DNA of 45,169 bases from Streptomyces morookaense (GTDB taxonomy: Bacteria; Actinomycetota; Actinomycetes; Streptomycetales; Streptomycetaceae): the NCBI RefSeq assembly GCF_013030945.1, contig NZ_JABBXF010000093.1:1-45169 (forward strand), read 5' to 3'. Positions 18,864 to 26,454 of the stretch are shown here, one piece after another (the stretch's first letter is position 1; each line of letters starts with the position of its first letter). The notes under the pieces were generated by a model that was given only the letters and a program-made list of their open reading frames with translations, searched no databases and was not told the origin of the DNA. The translations under genes and the position numbers were made by a program.

Positions 18864-20504
18864 CTAGGCGAGCGGGCGCGGGGGGAAGGCGAAGGCGGCG
18901 GGGGGCACGGCGACGCCGTAACTGCGCAGCTGGTGGGCGCGGGTGAGGACGGCGGCGCCCTCGAGGAGGTTGCGGGCGATCTGGACGACGGTGCGCCGGG
19001 CGGGGTCGGCGAGGAAGCTGTGGGCGGCCCAGCGGTTGAAGGCGCCCATGGCGGGGCCGCACCAGATCTGGTAATCGGTGCGGCGCGCGGTGCGGCCCTC
19101 GATGGCCCAGCGGCTGGAACTGCCGAGGTACCAGCGGAAGACGAGGGCCATACGGTGCCGGGGGTCGCTCTCGGCGCGTGCGGTCTGGGCGGGGTCGCGT
19201 TGCTGCCAGAAGCGGCGCGTCTCGTCCCAGACGGTGGTGAACGGGGCCTGGAGGATGTCCCGTTCGACCGCGGTGCGGTGCTGCGGGGGGATGTCCTCCC
19301 AGGATGCGTGGTCGCGGTAGAGCTCGTGGAGGCGGGCGGCGCGCTGGGCGAAGAGGGTGCCGCGGCGCAGCACTTGGAGCTTGATGCCGAGTTCGAACAT
19401 GTCGGCGGCGGGGGCCATGGCGACGTCGGCGACGTCGGCCGCGGCGAGCAGGGCGCGTGCGTCGGCGGAGAGCCCGGATTCGACGGCGGCCTGGTTGACG
19501 GAGCCGGTCAGGACGTAGGCGGCGCCGAGGGCGAAGGCTGCGGCCACGGCGGCGGGGGTGCCGAGGCCGCCCGCGGCGCCGATGCGGACGGGGCGGTCGT
19601 GGCCGTGGGTGCGGGCGAGGGCGTCGCGCTGGGCGAGGACGGCGGGCAGCAGGGCGGTGAGGGGGCGGTTGTCGGTGTGACCGCCGCTGTCGGCCTCGAC
19701 GGTGATGTCCTCGGCGACGGGCACGTGCGCGGCCAGCCGGGCCTCGTCCTCGGTGAGCCGGCCGGCGGCGACGAGGCGGCGCAGGAGGTCGTCGGGGGCG
19801 GGGGACATGAAGGGGCCGGCGACTTCGGGGCGGGAGATCTTGGCGAAGAGGCGCGTGCGGCGGTGGATACGGCCGCGGGCGTCACGCTGCAGCCCGGTGG
19901 CGGCGAGGCGGACGACGGCGGGGGTGAGCTCCATGAAGGCGGAGGCGGAGACGGCGGGTACGCGGTGCCGGAGCAGGACATCCGCGACACGGTCCTCCAG
20001 GCCGGGCTCCGCCGGGGAATGGATGAGGTTGACGCCCCAGTTGGGTCGGGTGCCGAGCCGGGCGGTGAGTTCGCGGACGGCGGCCTCGACGCGGCCGGGG
20101 TCCAGGCCCGCGGCGCCGAAGAAGCCGAACATCCCGGCCTCGGCCAGGGCGATGACCATGCCGGTGGTGGCGATGCCGTTGGCCATCTCGCCGGCGACGT
20201 AGGGAAACCGGGTGCCATGGGTCTCCGCGAAGGAGCGGTCGCCGAGCCACTCGGGGTAGAGCGGGGGCAGGGTGCCGAGGTGCGGGACACCGGTGCGGCC
20301 GGTGGCGGGGGCGGCCGAGCCGCCGAGGGCGATGCCGATGCCGGGCCCGGCGGGGGCGCCGACGAGCTGGACGGGTTCCCTGATGTGTGCGACGAGCGGC
20401 AGCACGTCGGCGGTGGTGTACGCGGCCGGCCGGTCGGGGTCGGGGTACCACACGGCGCGGCGGGTGACCGCGGAGTCCGCTGCAGTGGACAGGAGTTGGT
20501 TCAT
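18864..20504 (-). CDS. pfaD: PfaD-family trans-acting enoyl reductase (FMN, NPD-like)
   Basis: A 546-aa protein of the PfaD/2-nitropropane-dioxygenase-like family. These FMN-dependent TIM-barrel proteins act in trans as the enoyl-reductase of PUFA synthases and some trans-AT polyketide synthases. Diagnostic segments are GEMANGIATTGMVIA, the NWGVNLIHSP strand, the VEADSGGHTDNRP motif, and the phosphate-binding stretch GAAGGLGTPAAV followed by GAAYVLTGSVNQ. Neither megasynthase has an obvious ER domain, so this gene completes the reductive cycle. Its ATG overlaps the stop of the upstream reductase gene (ATGA, 20501-20504), indicating translational coupling. Confidence 0.93.
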   Translation of the reverse strand: MNQLLSTAADSAVTRRAVWYPDPDRPAAYTTADVLPLVAHIREPVQLVGAPAGPGIGIALGGSAAPATGRTGVPHLGTLPPLYPEWLGDRSFAETHGTRFPYVAGEMANGIATTGMVIALAEAGMFGFFGAAGLDPGRVEAAVRELTARLGTRPNWGVNLIHSPAEPGLEDRVADVLLRHRVPAVSASAFMELTPAVVRLAATGLQRDARGRIHRRTRLFAKISRPEVAGPFMSPAPDDLLRRLVAAGRLTEDEARLAAHVPVAEDITVEADSGGHTDNRPLTALLPAVLAQRDALARTHGHDRPVRIGAAGGLGTPAAVAAAFALGAAYVLTGSVNQAAVESGLSADARALLAAADVADVAMAPAADMFELGIKLQVLRRGTLFAQRAARLHELYRDHASWEDIPPQHRTAVERDILQAPFTTVWDETRRFWQQRDPAQTARAESDPRHRMALVFRWYLGSSSRWAIEGRTARRTDYQIWCGPAMGAFNRWAAHSFLADPARRTVVQIARNLLEGAAVLTRAHQLRSYGVAVPPAAFAFPPRPLA

Positions 20505-21631
20505 CGCGAGGTCCTCGGGCGGGCGGCGTCATGGGCCGCCGGGTCGGTGCCGGCGACGAGGTAGGGCAGGTCGACGTCGGGGGGCGGTGGCAGTGGGCCG
20601 AGCAGCCGGCGGGCGGCGGTGTCGTCGAAGCGGCGCCGGTGCCGGAGGTAGGGGGTGAAGCCGGGGTAGAAGTCGGCGGTCCGCTCCAGTTCGGTGGCGT
20701 CGGACACGGCCACGTCCGCGTCCTGGAGTTCGAGACGCACGGGAAAGAGCCGTTCGAGGAGCCGGACCAGCACGGCCATGGGCGTGTCGCGCGGGTGCAC
20801 GACGTGGAAGGTCGACACGTCCGTGCCGGGGCAGCGTTCGGCGAGCCGGACCATCGCCTCGGCGGCCCAGTCCACGGGAAGCAGATTGAGGTGTCCGTCG
20901 GCACGGCCCGCGATGCGTACGAGCGGACGCTCCCCGGGCGGCAGCTCCAGACCGCCGGCGGCAGCCGCCTCCCGGGCGGACCGGGCGACCTCGCCGATGT
21001 ACTGCAGCGGGTGCCCTGGTACGTCCGGGTGCGGAGGCCGGTCGCCGACCAGGATGCTGGGGCGGAAGATCACGGCGGGCCGGTGCTGCTGCCGAGCCCA
21101 GGCGTGGACGAGCAGCTCGGCCTCGTATTTGGACTGCTCATAGGCGTTCTCGAAGCCGTGCGCGTCGGTGAGTTCGTGCTCGTAGGCGGTTCCCTCGCGG
21201 CGGGCACCGGCGACGAAGGCGGTGCTGACATGGTGGAACCGCGGTACTCGTCGGCCTGCTGCGGTGAAGGCGAGCATCTGCCGGATGCCGTGCACGTTGA
21301 CGGCGCGCAGGCCGGCGAGGTCGGCATTGAGGCGGATGTCGCCGGCACAGTGCCAGACGGCGTCGGCGCGGTCGGCCAGCTCCTGGAAGTGCACGGGTGA
21401 CAGGCCCAGCCGGGGCAGCGACATGTCGGCCTCGACGACGTGGACGCGCCGGTGGAGCCGGTCGAGCAGGGAACCGGGGGCGCCCGAGGCGGCCAGGACG
21501 GTGGCGAGGCGTTCCCCGGCTCCGCGCGGCCGGGGCCGGGCCAGCACGGTGACCTCGGCGCCACGGCGCAGGAACTGCACCAGCAGCCGGCTGCCGAGGA
21601 ATCCGGTGGCACCCGTCAGTGCGATGTGCAC
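20501..21631 (-). CDS. Thioester/fatty-acyl reductase-type extended SDR
   Basis: A 376-aa extended short-chain dehydrogenase and the first gene of the lipid-synthase operon. It has an NAD(P)-binding GATGFLG loop at residues 7-13, a serine in HVSTAF (S135), and the catalytic pair Y163 and K167 in AYEQSKYEAE. The overall pattern is that of thioester reductase domains and fatty-acyl reductases, which release acyl chains as aldehydes or alcohols. Of two nearby in-frame GTG codons, the one at 21631 sits eight bases from a GGAG motif and gives the clean N-terminus MHIALTGATG; the GTG at 21637 is only two bases from that motif. No thioesterase or PPTase gene is visible nearby, so reductive release is an attractive but unproven role. 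Confidence 0.82.
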   Translation of the reverse strand: MHIALTGATGFLGSRLLVQFLRRGAEVTVLARPRPRGAGERLATVLAASGAPGSLLDRLHRRVHVVEADMSLPRLGLSPVHFQELADRADAVWHCAGDIRLNADLAGLRAVNVHGIRQMLAFTAAGRRVPRFHHVSTAFVAGARREGTAYEHELTDAHGFENAYEQSKYEAELLVHAWARQQHRPAVIFRPSILVGDRPPHPDVPGHPLQYIGEVARSAREAAAAGGLELPPGERPLVRIAGRADGHLNLLPVDWAAEAMVRLAERCPGTDVSTFHVVHPRDTPMAVLVRLLERLFPVRLELQDADVAVSDATELERTADFYPGFTPYLRHRRRFDDTAARRLLGPLPPPPDVDLPYLVAGTDPAAHDAARPRTSR

Positions 21632-21710
21632 AGCCACTACTCCAGACAGTGGAGGGCTTCGCGGCGGGAAGTGCTCGGTCCACGTCCGATCGTCCCCGCC
21701 CGCGCCGTGC

Positions 21711-21740
21711 ATATGAACATATACCGGTATGAATCGTGTC
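21711..21740. promoter_or_regulatory. AT-rich palindrome upstream of the lipid-synthase operon
   Basis: About 90 bases upstream of the operon start is an unusually AT-rich island containing the perfect 10-bp palindrome ATACCGGTAT (21721-21730) next to CATATGAACATAT. In this GC-rich setting it is a good candidate for a promoter/operator, for example a TetR-type site. No convincing -35/-10 pair could be assigned. Confidence 0.45.
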
Positions 21741-21849
21741 GCGCTCGATGAGGCGCACGGCGTGGCGCGGCGCCCGTCCGGCGCAGAGCACGGCTGGGCC
21801 CTGCGGGCCGGCGGCAAGACCTGGTGGCCGGCCCCCGGCCGCTACCCTC

Positions 21850-22064
21850 CTGACGCACCTTGACGCCGCCGGTCAGGGAGAAGCCCTGGACCTCGACCGT
21901 GGTGCCCGCGGGGACCGTCAGGTCGACGCCGCCGAAGACCGGGAAGGCGTCGACCTCGGCGGACGCCCCTTCGGGGCAGGCCAGTTCCGCACCGCCGACC
22001 AGGGACGCCTTCACCAGGCGGGGCGGACCCGCAGGGAGTTCCGCGTCGGTGTGGTCGGTGTCAT
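21850..22064 (-). pseudogene. LiaF-like C-terminal domain protein, apparent frameshift
   Basis: A reverse-strand frame encodes LVKASLVGGAELACPEG, then FPVFGGVDLTVPAGTTV and GFSLTGGVKV. This repeated F/L-GGV beta-strand pattern matches the C-terminal domain of LiaF/YvqF-like cell-envelope stress proteins. An ATG at 22064, 13 bases after the stop of the mannosidase gene, opens a different frame reading TRNSLRVRPAW and then hits TGA just where the GGV frame begins (about 22014). Adding one base there would fuse the two into a plausible small protein. Downstream of about 21850 the open frame loses any natural character. A separate ORF starting at the GTG at 22014 is the alternative. The family assignment rests on pattern memory. 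Confidence 0.5.
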
Positions 22065-22077
22065 GGCCCCGGGGACG

Positions 22078-23517
22078 TCACGCCCGCCGCAGCCCCCGCA
22101 GGATCTTCCCCTCCGTGCTGAGGTACCCCCGCGTGTAGTCGAAGCGCGGGGCATCCGCGAACGTGAGGTAGAGCCACTTGAAGTTCTCGGCGAAGACGTA
22201 CGCCGGGCAGTGGTCGCCCTTGGGCATGGGGTTGCGGGTGACGTCGGTGACGATCGTGTAGCCCCCGGGCACGCGGTGATGGGCGCGCAGGTTCTTGAAG
22301 TAGCGCCAGGCCGCGGTGCGGTAGAACGGGTCGCCGGTCTGCCAGTACAGCTCGAAGGCGCAGTTGGCGTACTCGGGGCGCAGCTGGTTGTGCGGGTCGA
22401 CGACGTCGAGGTGCGCGTAGTCGATGAGTTCGGGGATGACGGCGTACTTGTCCAGGACCGCGGTCCAGGAGCGGAAGTAGTCCGCGGCCAGGGTGTTGTC
22501 CCCGCCGACCGGGAGGATGGCGACGGCCAGGGACGACTGCCGCCTGTTGAGCAGGTTCCCGGTGCGGAAGTCGACGTTCTTGAACCACAGCAGCTCGCCG
22601 ATGCGTTCGGTCTGGTGCTTCTTGACCGCGGGTTCCAGGGTGCGGAACCAGTTCAGGCAGTCCTCGTCGCGGAACATCGCCCAGCCGCCCCACAGGTACT
22701 CGAAGAACGAGTCCACCGGCGGGTTGAAGGAGACGGCCTCGCGGTCGGCCCAGCGGCCGGTCTCGATGTTGATGCTGGTGGCCAGCAGGTCGAGCGACGA
22801 GCGCCGCTGATAGGCCGCGCGGAGCGCCCGCTTGGCGGCCTTGCGGTAGCGGGAGTCGTTGGTGAGGTCGGACAGGACCCCGAACTCGAGGATGTTGGTG
22901 CCGATCTCCGCGAGCGGCAGCACGGGCCCGGAGACCTCGCCCGTACGGAGGTTGACGTAGCGGTAGGGCATGCCGGTCGGCGAGGTGGTGAAGGCGGGGA
23001 GCAGCCGGTCGGCCAGGTCGGTGCAGAGGTCGAGCAGGCGCTTCTCGCCGGTGGCCAGATAGCCGGAGAGCAGGCCTCCGACCATGCGGATGACGGTCTC
23101 GAAGACCTGGAAGTCGGCGTCGATGTCGAAGTCCAGATGGCCGGTGATCCACCGCACGCACCGGTCGGTCTCCGCGTCCAGTTCCATCACGTGGTGCGTG
23201 TCGAGCGCCTCGACGATGGACAGCCCCACGGGGTGCCCGTGGGCGAAGAAGTCGCTGTGGCCCCCCGAGACCGGCCGCAGCTCGTCGTGCCCCCAGGCGA
23301 ACCGCTTGTACCCCTCCCAGGCGTGGACGAACTCGGAGCGGATCTCGTGCGCCTTGTCCGGGTCGGGCTTGTGCCGGCGCGCCGCGCGGGGCAGCGGGTG
23401 GCGTGCCGCGGCCGCCGGCACGGGACGCACGCCGCCTGCGACGGCGCCCCCGGCGGCCGCGAGTGCGCGCAGCAGGCTCCGACGGGTGGCGCTGGCGGTG
23501 AACGATCTGCTGATCAC
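22078..23517 (-). CDS. Tat-exported GH47-family alpha-1,2-mannosidase
   Basis: A 479-aa protein with a twin-arginine signal (TRRSLLRALAAAGG, residues 11-24) and a body matching class I alpha-mannosidases (GH47, inverting, calcium-dependent). Family landmarks appear in order: AWEGYKRFAWGHDELRPVSG, LSIVEALDTHHVM, VFETVIRMVGGLLSGY, LAEIGTNILEFGVLSDLT, DSFFEYLWGG, LRPEYANCAFELYWQTGD, FAENFKWLYLTFAD and YLSTEGKIL. Residues equivalent to the catalytic and calcium-site positions are retained: E140, D269, E382, E444 and T468. The family trims mannose from N-glycans in eukaryotes; bacterial members are uncommon. The GTG at 23517 starts directly before the Tat signal and has no strong ribosome-binding site. 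It is divergent from the methyltransferase gene. Confidence 0.88.
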   Translation of the reverse strand: MISRSFTASATRRSLLRALAAAGGAVAGGVRPVPAAAARHPLPRAARRHKPDPDKAHEIRSEFVHAWEGYKRFAWGHDELRPVSGGHSDFFAHGHPVGLSIVEALDTHHVMELDAETDRCVRWITGHLDFDIDADFQVFETVIRMVGGLLSGYLATGEKRLLDLCTDLADRLLPAFTTSPTGMPYRYVNLRTGEVSGPVLPLAEIGTNILEFGVLSDLTNDSRYRKAAKRALRAAYQRRSSLDLLATSINIETGRWADREAVSFNPPVDSFFEYLWGGWAMFRDEDCLNWFRTLEPAVKKHQTERIGELLWFKNVDFRTGNLLNRRQSSLAVAILPVGGDNTLAADYFRSWTAVLDKYAVIPELIDYAHLDVVDPHNQLRPEYANCAFELYWQTGDPFYRTAAWRYFKNLRAHHRVPGGYTIVTDVTRNPMPKGDHCPAYVFAENFKWLYLTFADAPRFDYTRGYLSTEGKILRGLRRA

Positions 23518-23622
23518 GACCGCAGTATGCGGGTGCCCGGACCGGTCCGCGGCAAGGCACGACGGTGCGGCCGGGTACACCTGCCCGTACCGCACCGCCA
23601 CGATGGGCAGTAGAAAGGGTCC

Positions 23623-24474
23623 ATGACCGCCGACGAGCACATGCCGACGACCGAGGACATGCTGCGGGCCAACGCCCGGAACTGGGACGCCCGCACCCCC
23701 GTGCACGTCGCCAGCGGCTTCTACGGCCTGGACGGGTCCCGCTCCCCGGACGGCTGGTTCGCGCCCTTCGAGTGGGACGACCTCGGCGCCCTGCAGGGCC
23801 GGGACGTGCTGCACCTGCAGTGTCACCTGGGCGTGGAGACCCAGGCGTTCGCCGGCCGCGGGGCCGCGAACACCGTCGGGCTCGACTTCTCCGGCGCATC
23901 CGTGGCGGAGGCGCGCCGGCTGGCCGCGGAGGCGGGGCGGGAGGTGGAGTTCGTCCGGGCGGACGTCCACCGGGCCGTCGAGGCCCTCGGCGGGCGGCGG
24001 TTCGACGTCGTCTACACGGGCAAGGGCGCCCTGTGCTACCTGCCCGACCTGCACCGGTGGGCGGAGGTGGTCCGGGACCTGCTGCGGCCGGGCGGGATGC
24101 TGTACGTGGTGGAGTTCCACCCGCTGCTCCACGCCCTGGGCCCGGTGCCGCAGCCCGGCGAGCACGAACTGCTGCTGCGCCACGACTACCTGGCGGGCCG
24201 GGGCCCGGTCCGCCACGACTCCTCGCACACCTACACCGACGGCCCGCCCCTGCAGTCGGACACGGTCAGCTATGAGTGGCGGCACGGCGTCGGCGAGGTC
24301 GTCGGCGCCGCGACCGCCGCGGGCCTGACGGTGGACGTGCTGCGGGAGACGGACCTGCTGCCGTGGCGGCGCTTCGCCGCCATGGAGCCTGCCGGGGACG
24401 GCTGGTGGCGGCTGCCGGACGCCGCGCCGAGGATCCCTCTGCTGTACGCGCTCCGTGCGGTGCGGCACGGCTGA
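23623..24474 (+). CDS. Class I SAM-dependent methyltransferase
   Basis: A 283-aa cytosolic protein with a Rossmann methyltransferase core. The SAM-binding motif I region reads VLHLQCHLGVETQAFAGRG, followed by the acidic end of strand 2 (GLDFS) and the later motif FDVVYTGKGALCYLPDL. The C-terminal third (HTYTDGPPL, VSYEWRHGVGEVV) is typical of small-molecule methyltransferases in actinomycetes, but the substrate cannot be inferred. The ATG is preceded by AGAAAGGG. It converges on the metallophosphoesterase gene with about 30 bases between stops and diverges from the GH47 gene. Confidence 0.88.
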   Translation: MTADEHMPTTEDMLRANARNWDARTPVHVASGFYGLDGSRSPDGWFAPFEWDDLGALQGRDVLHLQCHLGVETQAFAGRGAANTVGLDFSGASVAEARRLAAEAGREVEFVRADVHRAVEALGGRRFDVVYTGKGALCYLPDLHRWAEVVRDLLRPGGMLYVVEFHPLLHALGPVPQPGEHELLLRHDYLAGRGPVRHDSSHTYTDGPPLQSDTVSYEWRHGVGEVVGAATAAGLTVDVLRETDLLPWRRFAAMEPAGDGWWRLPDAAPRIPLLYALRAVRHG

Positions 24475-24505
24475 CGTGGCTGCTCCCCGGCGCGGGGTCC
24501 CCGGT

Positions 24506-26254
24506 TCAGCGGCCGGGCCTGGCCAGCAGCAGCTCGGTGTTGTGGTCGGCCGCGGCGCCGAGCTTCTTCGCCGGGACGGCGTACGGGTCGTTGAAGGACA
24601 GCTCCCGGTACAGCGCGGCGAGGCCCGCGTCGGAGGTGTCGCCGAAGTCGGTCGTGTAGGGGGCGGCCGACTCCACCAGCGTGGTGAACAGCGACAGGGT
24701 GCCGTCGCCGTTGTCGGCGATCTCGATGATCCGGGCGTGCTGCGGGAAGTCGACGTGCGACGCGGTGTTGATCTCCCAGAAGGCGCGCTCGGGCGTCGCG
24801 TGGCCGTGGGCGAGGATCTGGTTCTCGTGGGTGTGGCCGTTGACCCAGGCGACGACGTTCGGGTAGCGCTGCAGCAGGGCCACCAGCTCGTTGCCGTCGT
24901 GCCGCTTCTCGAAGGGGTGGTGCGGGTCGGGCAGCAGGTTGCCCATGGTGGTGCTGGTGTGGTGGCTGAAGATCACGACCAGTTCGTCGGACTGTCCGCC
25001 GCGCACGACGCGGCCGTCGGCGTCGTACCAGCGGCTGCTGCGGGACTGCAGCACGGACTCCAGCCACTTCAGCTGCGCGGTCCCGAGCGAACCGTCCGCC
25101 CACCCGGCCGGGTTGGTGGTGTCCAGGCTGATGCCCAGGACGCCGTCGGATACCGGGAAGGTGTAGTACAGCCGTCCGCTGTCCACCGCGGAGTCGGTGA
25201 AGCCGTGCCCCACCGGGCCGGGGCCGGTGCGTGCGGGGTCCAGGTGGGCCTTGGCGAACTCGGCCGGGGTGAAGGGGGCGCGCCGCGGGTCCGGGGTGAC
25301 GTGCCGCACCGGGCCGCCGCTCTTGAGCAGCTTGGCGAGGTGGAGGACGGCCGAGGCGGGGTCGTTGCGCAGGGCGTCGGCCAGCTTGGCCGCCTCGGTG
25401 TCGTCGATCCCCTCCAGCTTGCGGTCGCCGGTGTAGAGCGAGTGCAGCAGACCGAGGTCGGGCAGGGTGCCCTCGATGCTGTCGTCGTGGTTGCCGATGG
25501 TGCTGTACCAAGGGGTGCGCAGGCCGGGGGCGTTGAAGGAACGTCCCGCCGCGGAGAGGAAGCCGGGTATCCCGGGGAAGCCCTTGGCCTTGTACGAGTC
25601 CTGGAAGGACGCCTCGGGGTTCCAGTACAGCGCGCTGCCGGAGTTCTGCACGCCCTCGTAGCGGCGGGTGTCGCCGCTGTTCGGGGTGATCGCGCCGCCG
25701 CTCATCACCGTGAGGTACCAGTCGAGTTCGATCTGCTCGTGGTTGTCGGTGTTGTCGCCGGTCGCCATCACGAGGGAGAACGGGCTCCCCGTGAACGGGC
25801 CGCCCGAAAGCGAGTTGACCCGCTCGACGAGGGAGGAGGCCCCGCGCACGGTGAGCGCCTCCTGGGGGCGGTGCGCGCTGTCCAGGTACCGGGCCAGGTA
25901 CTCGAAGCGCACCGGCGACTCGGTGTCCGCCAGGTGCAGGTCCGTGAACTGCACGAAGGAGGCCAGCGCGGTACGCCGCCCGTCGCGGGCCGCGGCCGCC
26001 TGGGCGAGGTCGGTGCGCACCACCAACGGCCAGCCCGGCCCGGCCTGGAGGCGCTTGTACGGGCCGCTGCCCGTTGCCATGGCGGCCTGTTCGAGGGTGG
26101 TGCCCGTGGTGCGGACGGCGCGGGCGGCGGTGGCGGCCACGGCACGGTCGAGGGCCGCCGCAGACGCGAACCGGCTGCTGCCCAGCGAGAGGGCCGTTGC
26201 GGCTGCTGCGGCCGCGGTGCCGGTGAGGAAGTGGCGTCTGCTGTATGCGGGCAT
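24506..26254 (-). CDS. Tat-exported metallophosphoesterase
   Basis: A 582-aa secreted calcineurin-like phosphoesterase. The N-terminus has a twin-arginine signal (YSRRHFLTG plus an Ala-rich core). All metal-binding blocks are present in order: FTDLHLADT, MATGDNTDNHEQ, GNHDDS, IFSHHTS and NGHTHENQ. The length and the TDLHL/GDNTD pattern fit the large actinobacterial Tat-signal metallophosphoesterase group (I believe TIGR03767). The ATG at 26254 follows AGGAGA with good spacing. Upstream sequence has PHO-box-like repeats, which would fit phosphate scavenging. Confidence 0.9.
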   Translation of the reverse strand: MPAYSRRHFLTGTAAAAAATALSLGSSRFASAAALDRAVAATAARAVRTTGTTLEQAAMATGSGPYKRLQAGPGWPLVVRTDLAQAAAARDGRRTALASFVQFTDLHLADTESPVRFEYLARYLDSAHRPQEALTVRGASSLVERVNSLSGGPFTGSPFSLVMATGDNTDNHEQIELDWYLTVMSGGAITPNSGDTRRYEGVQNSGSALYWNPEASFQDSYKAKGFPGIPGFLSAAGRSFNAPGLRTPWYSTIGNHDDSIEGTLPDLGLLHSLYTGDRKLEGIDDTEAAKLADALRNDPASAVLHLAKLLKSGGPVRHVTPDPRRAPFTPAEFAKAHLDPARTGPGPVGHGFTDSAVDSGRLYYTFPVSDGVLGISLDTTNPAGWADGSLGTAQLKWLESVLQSRSSRWYDADGRVVRGGQSDELVVIFSHHTSTTMGNLLPDPHHPFEKRHDGNELVALLQRYPNVVAWVNGHTHENQILAHGHATPERAFWEINTASHVDFPQHARIIEIADNGDGTLSLFTTLVESAAPYTTDFGDTSDAGLAALYRELSFNDPYAVPAKKLGAAADHNTELLLARPGR

Positions 26255-26312
26255 GCCGCGTCTCCTGACGATCGGTCAGCAACGTGGCGTGCCGCAACGA
26301 CGAGCGTCCGGC

Positions 26313-26330
26313 ACGCACTTACTGGTGCGT
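26313..26330. promoter_or_regulatory. Inverted repeat upstream of metallophosphoesterase
   Basis: The arms ACGCAC (26313-26318) and GTGCGT (26325-26330) are perfect inverted repeats around a TTACTG spacer, about 60 bases upstream of the metallophosphoesterase start. This is a possible dimeric-regulator operator; no family can be named. Confidence 0.35.
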
Positions 26331-26370
26331 AATGGTCGCCGGACAGCATGCTGAGCGGTGCTGGACGTTC

Positions 26371-26399
26371 CGTGAACGAAATGCAAAGGAACGGTGAGA
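26371..26399 (-). promoter_or_regulatory. PHO-box-like direct repeats
   Basis: On the reverse strand GTTCACG (26371-26377) lies 22 bases, two 11-bp units, from TCTCACC (26393-26399). Streptomyces PhoP boxes are 11-bp direct repeats beginning with GTTCACC. The match is partial: the repeat in between does not conform. The position, about 120 bases upstream of the metallophosphoesterase start, is suggestive. Confidence 0.3.
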
Positions 26400-26454
26400 T
26401 GATCGTTGAGCGATGGTGATGCAGGAGCAGGAACGCCCCGAAGACCCCGGCTTG

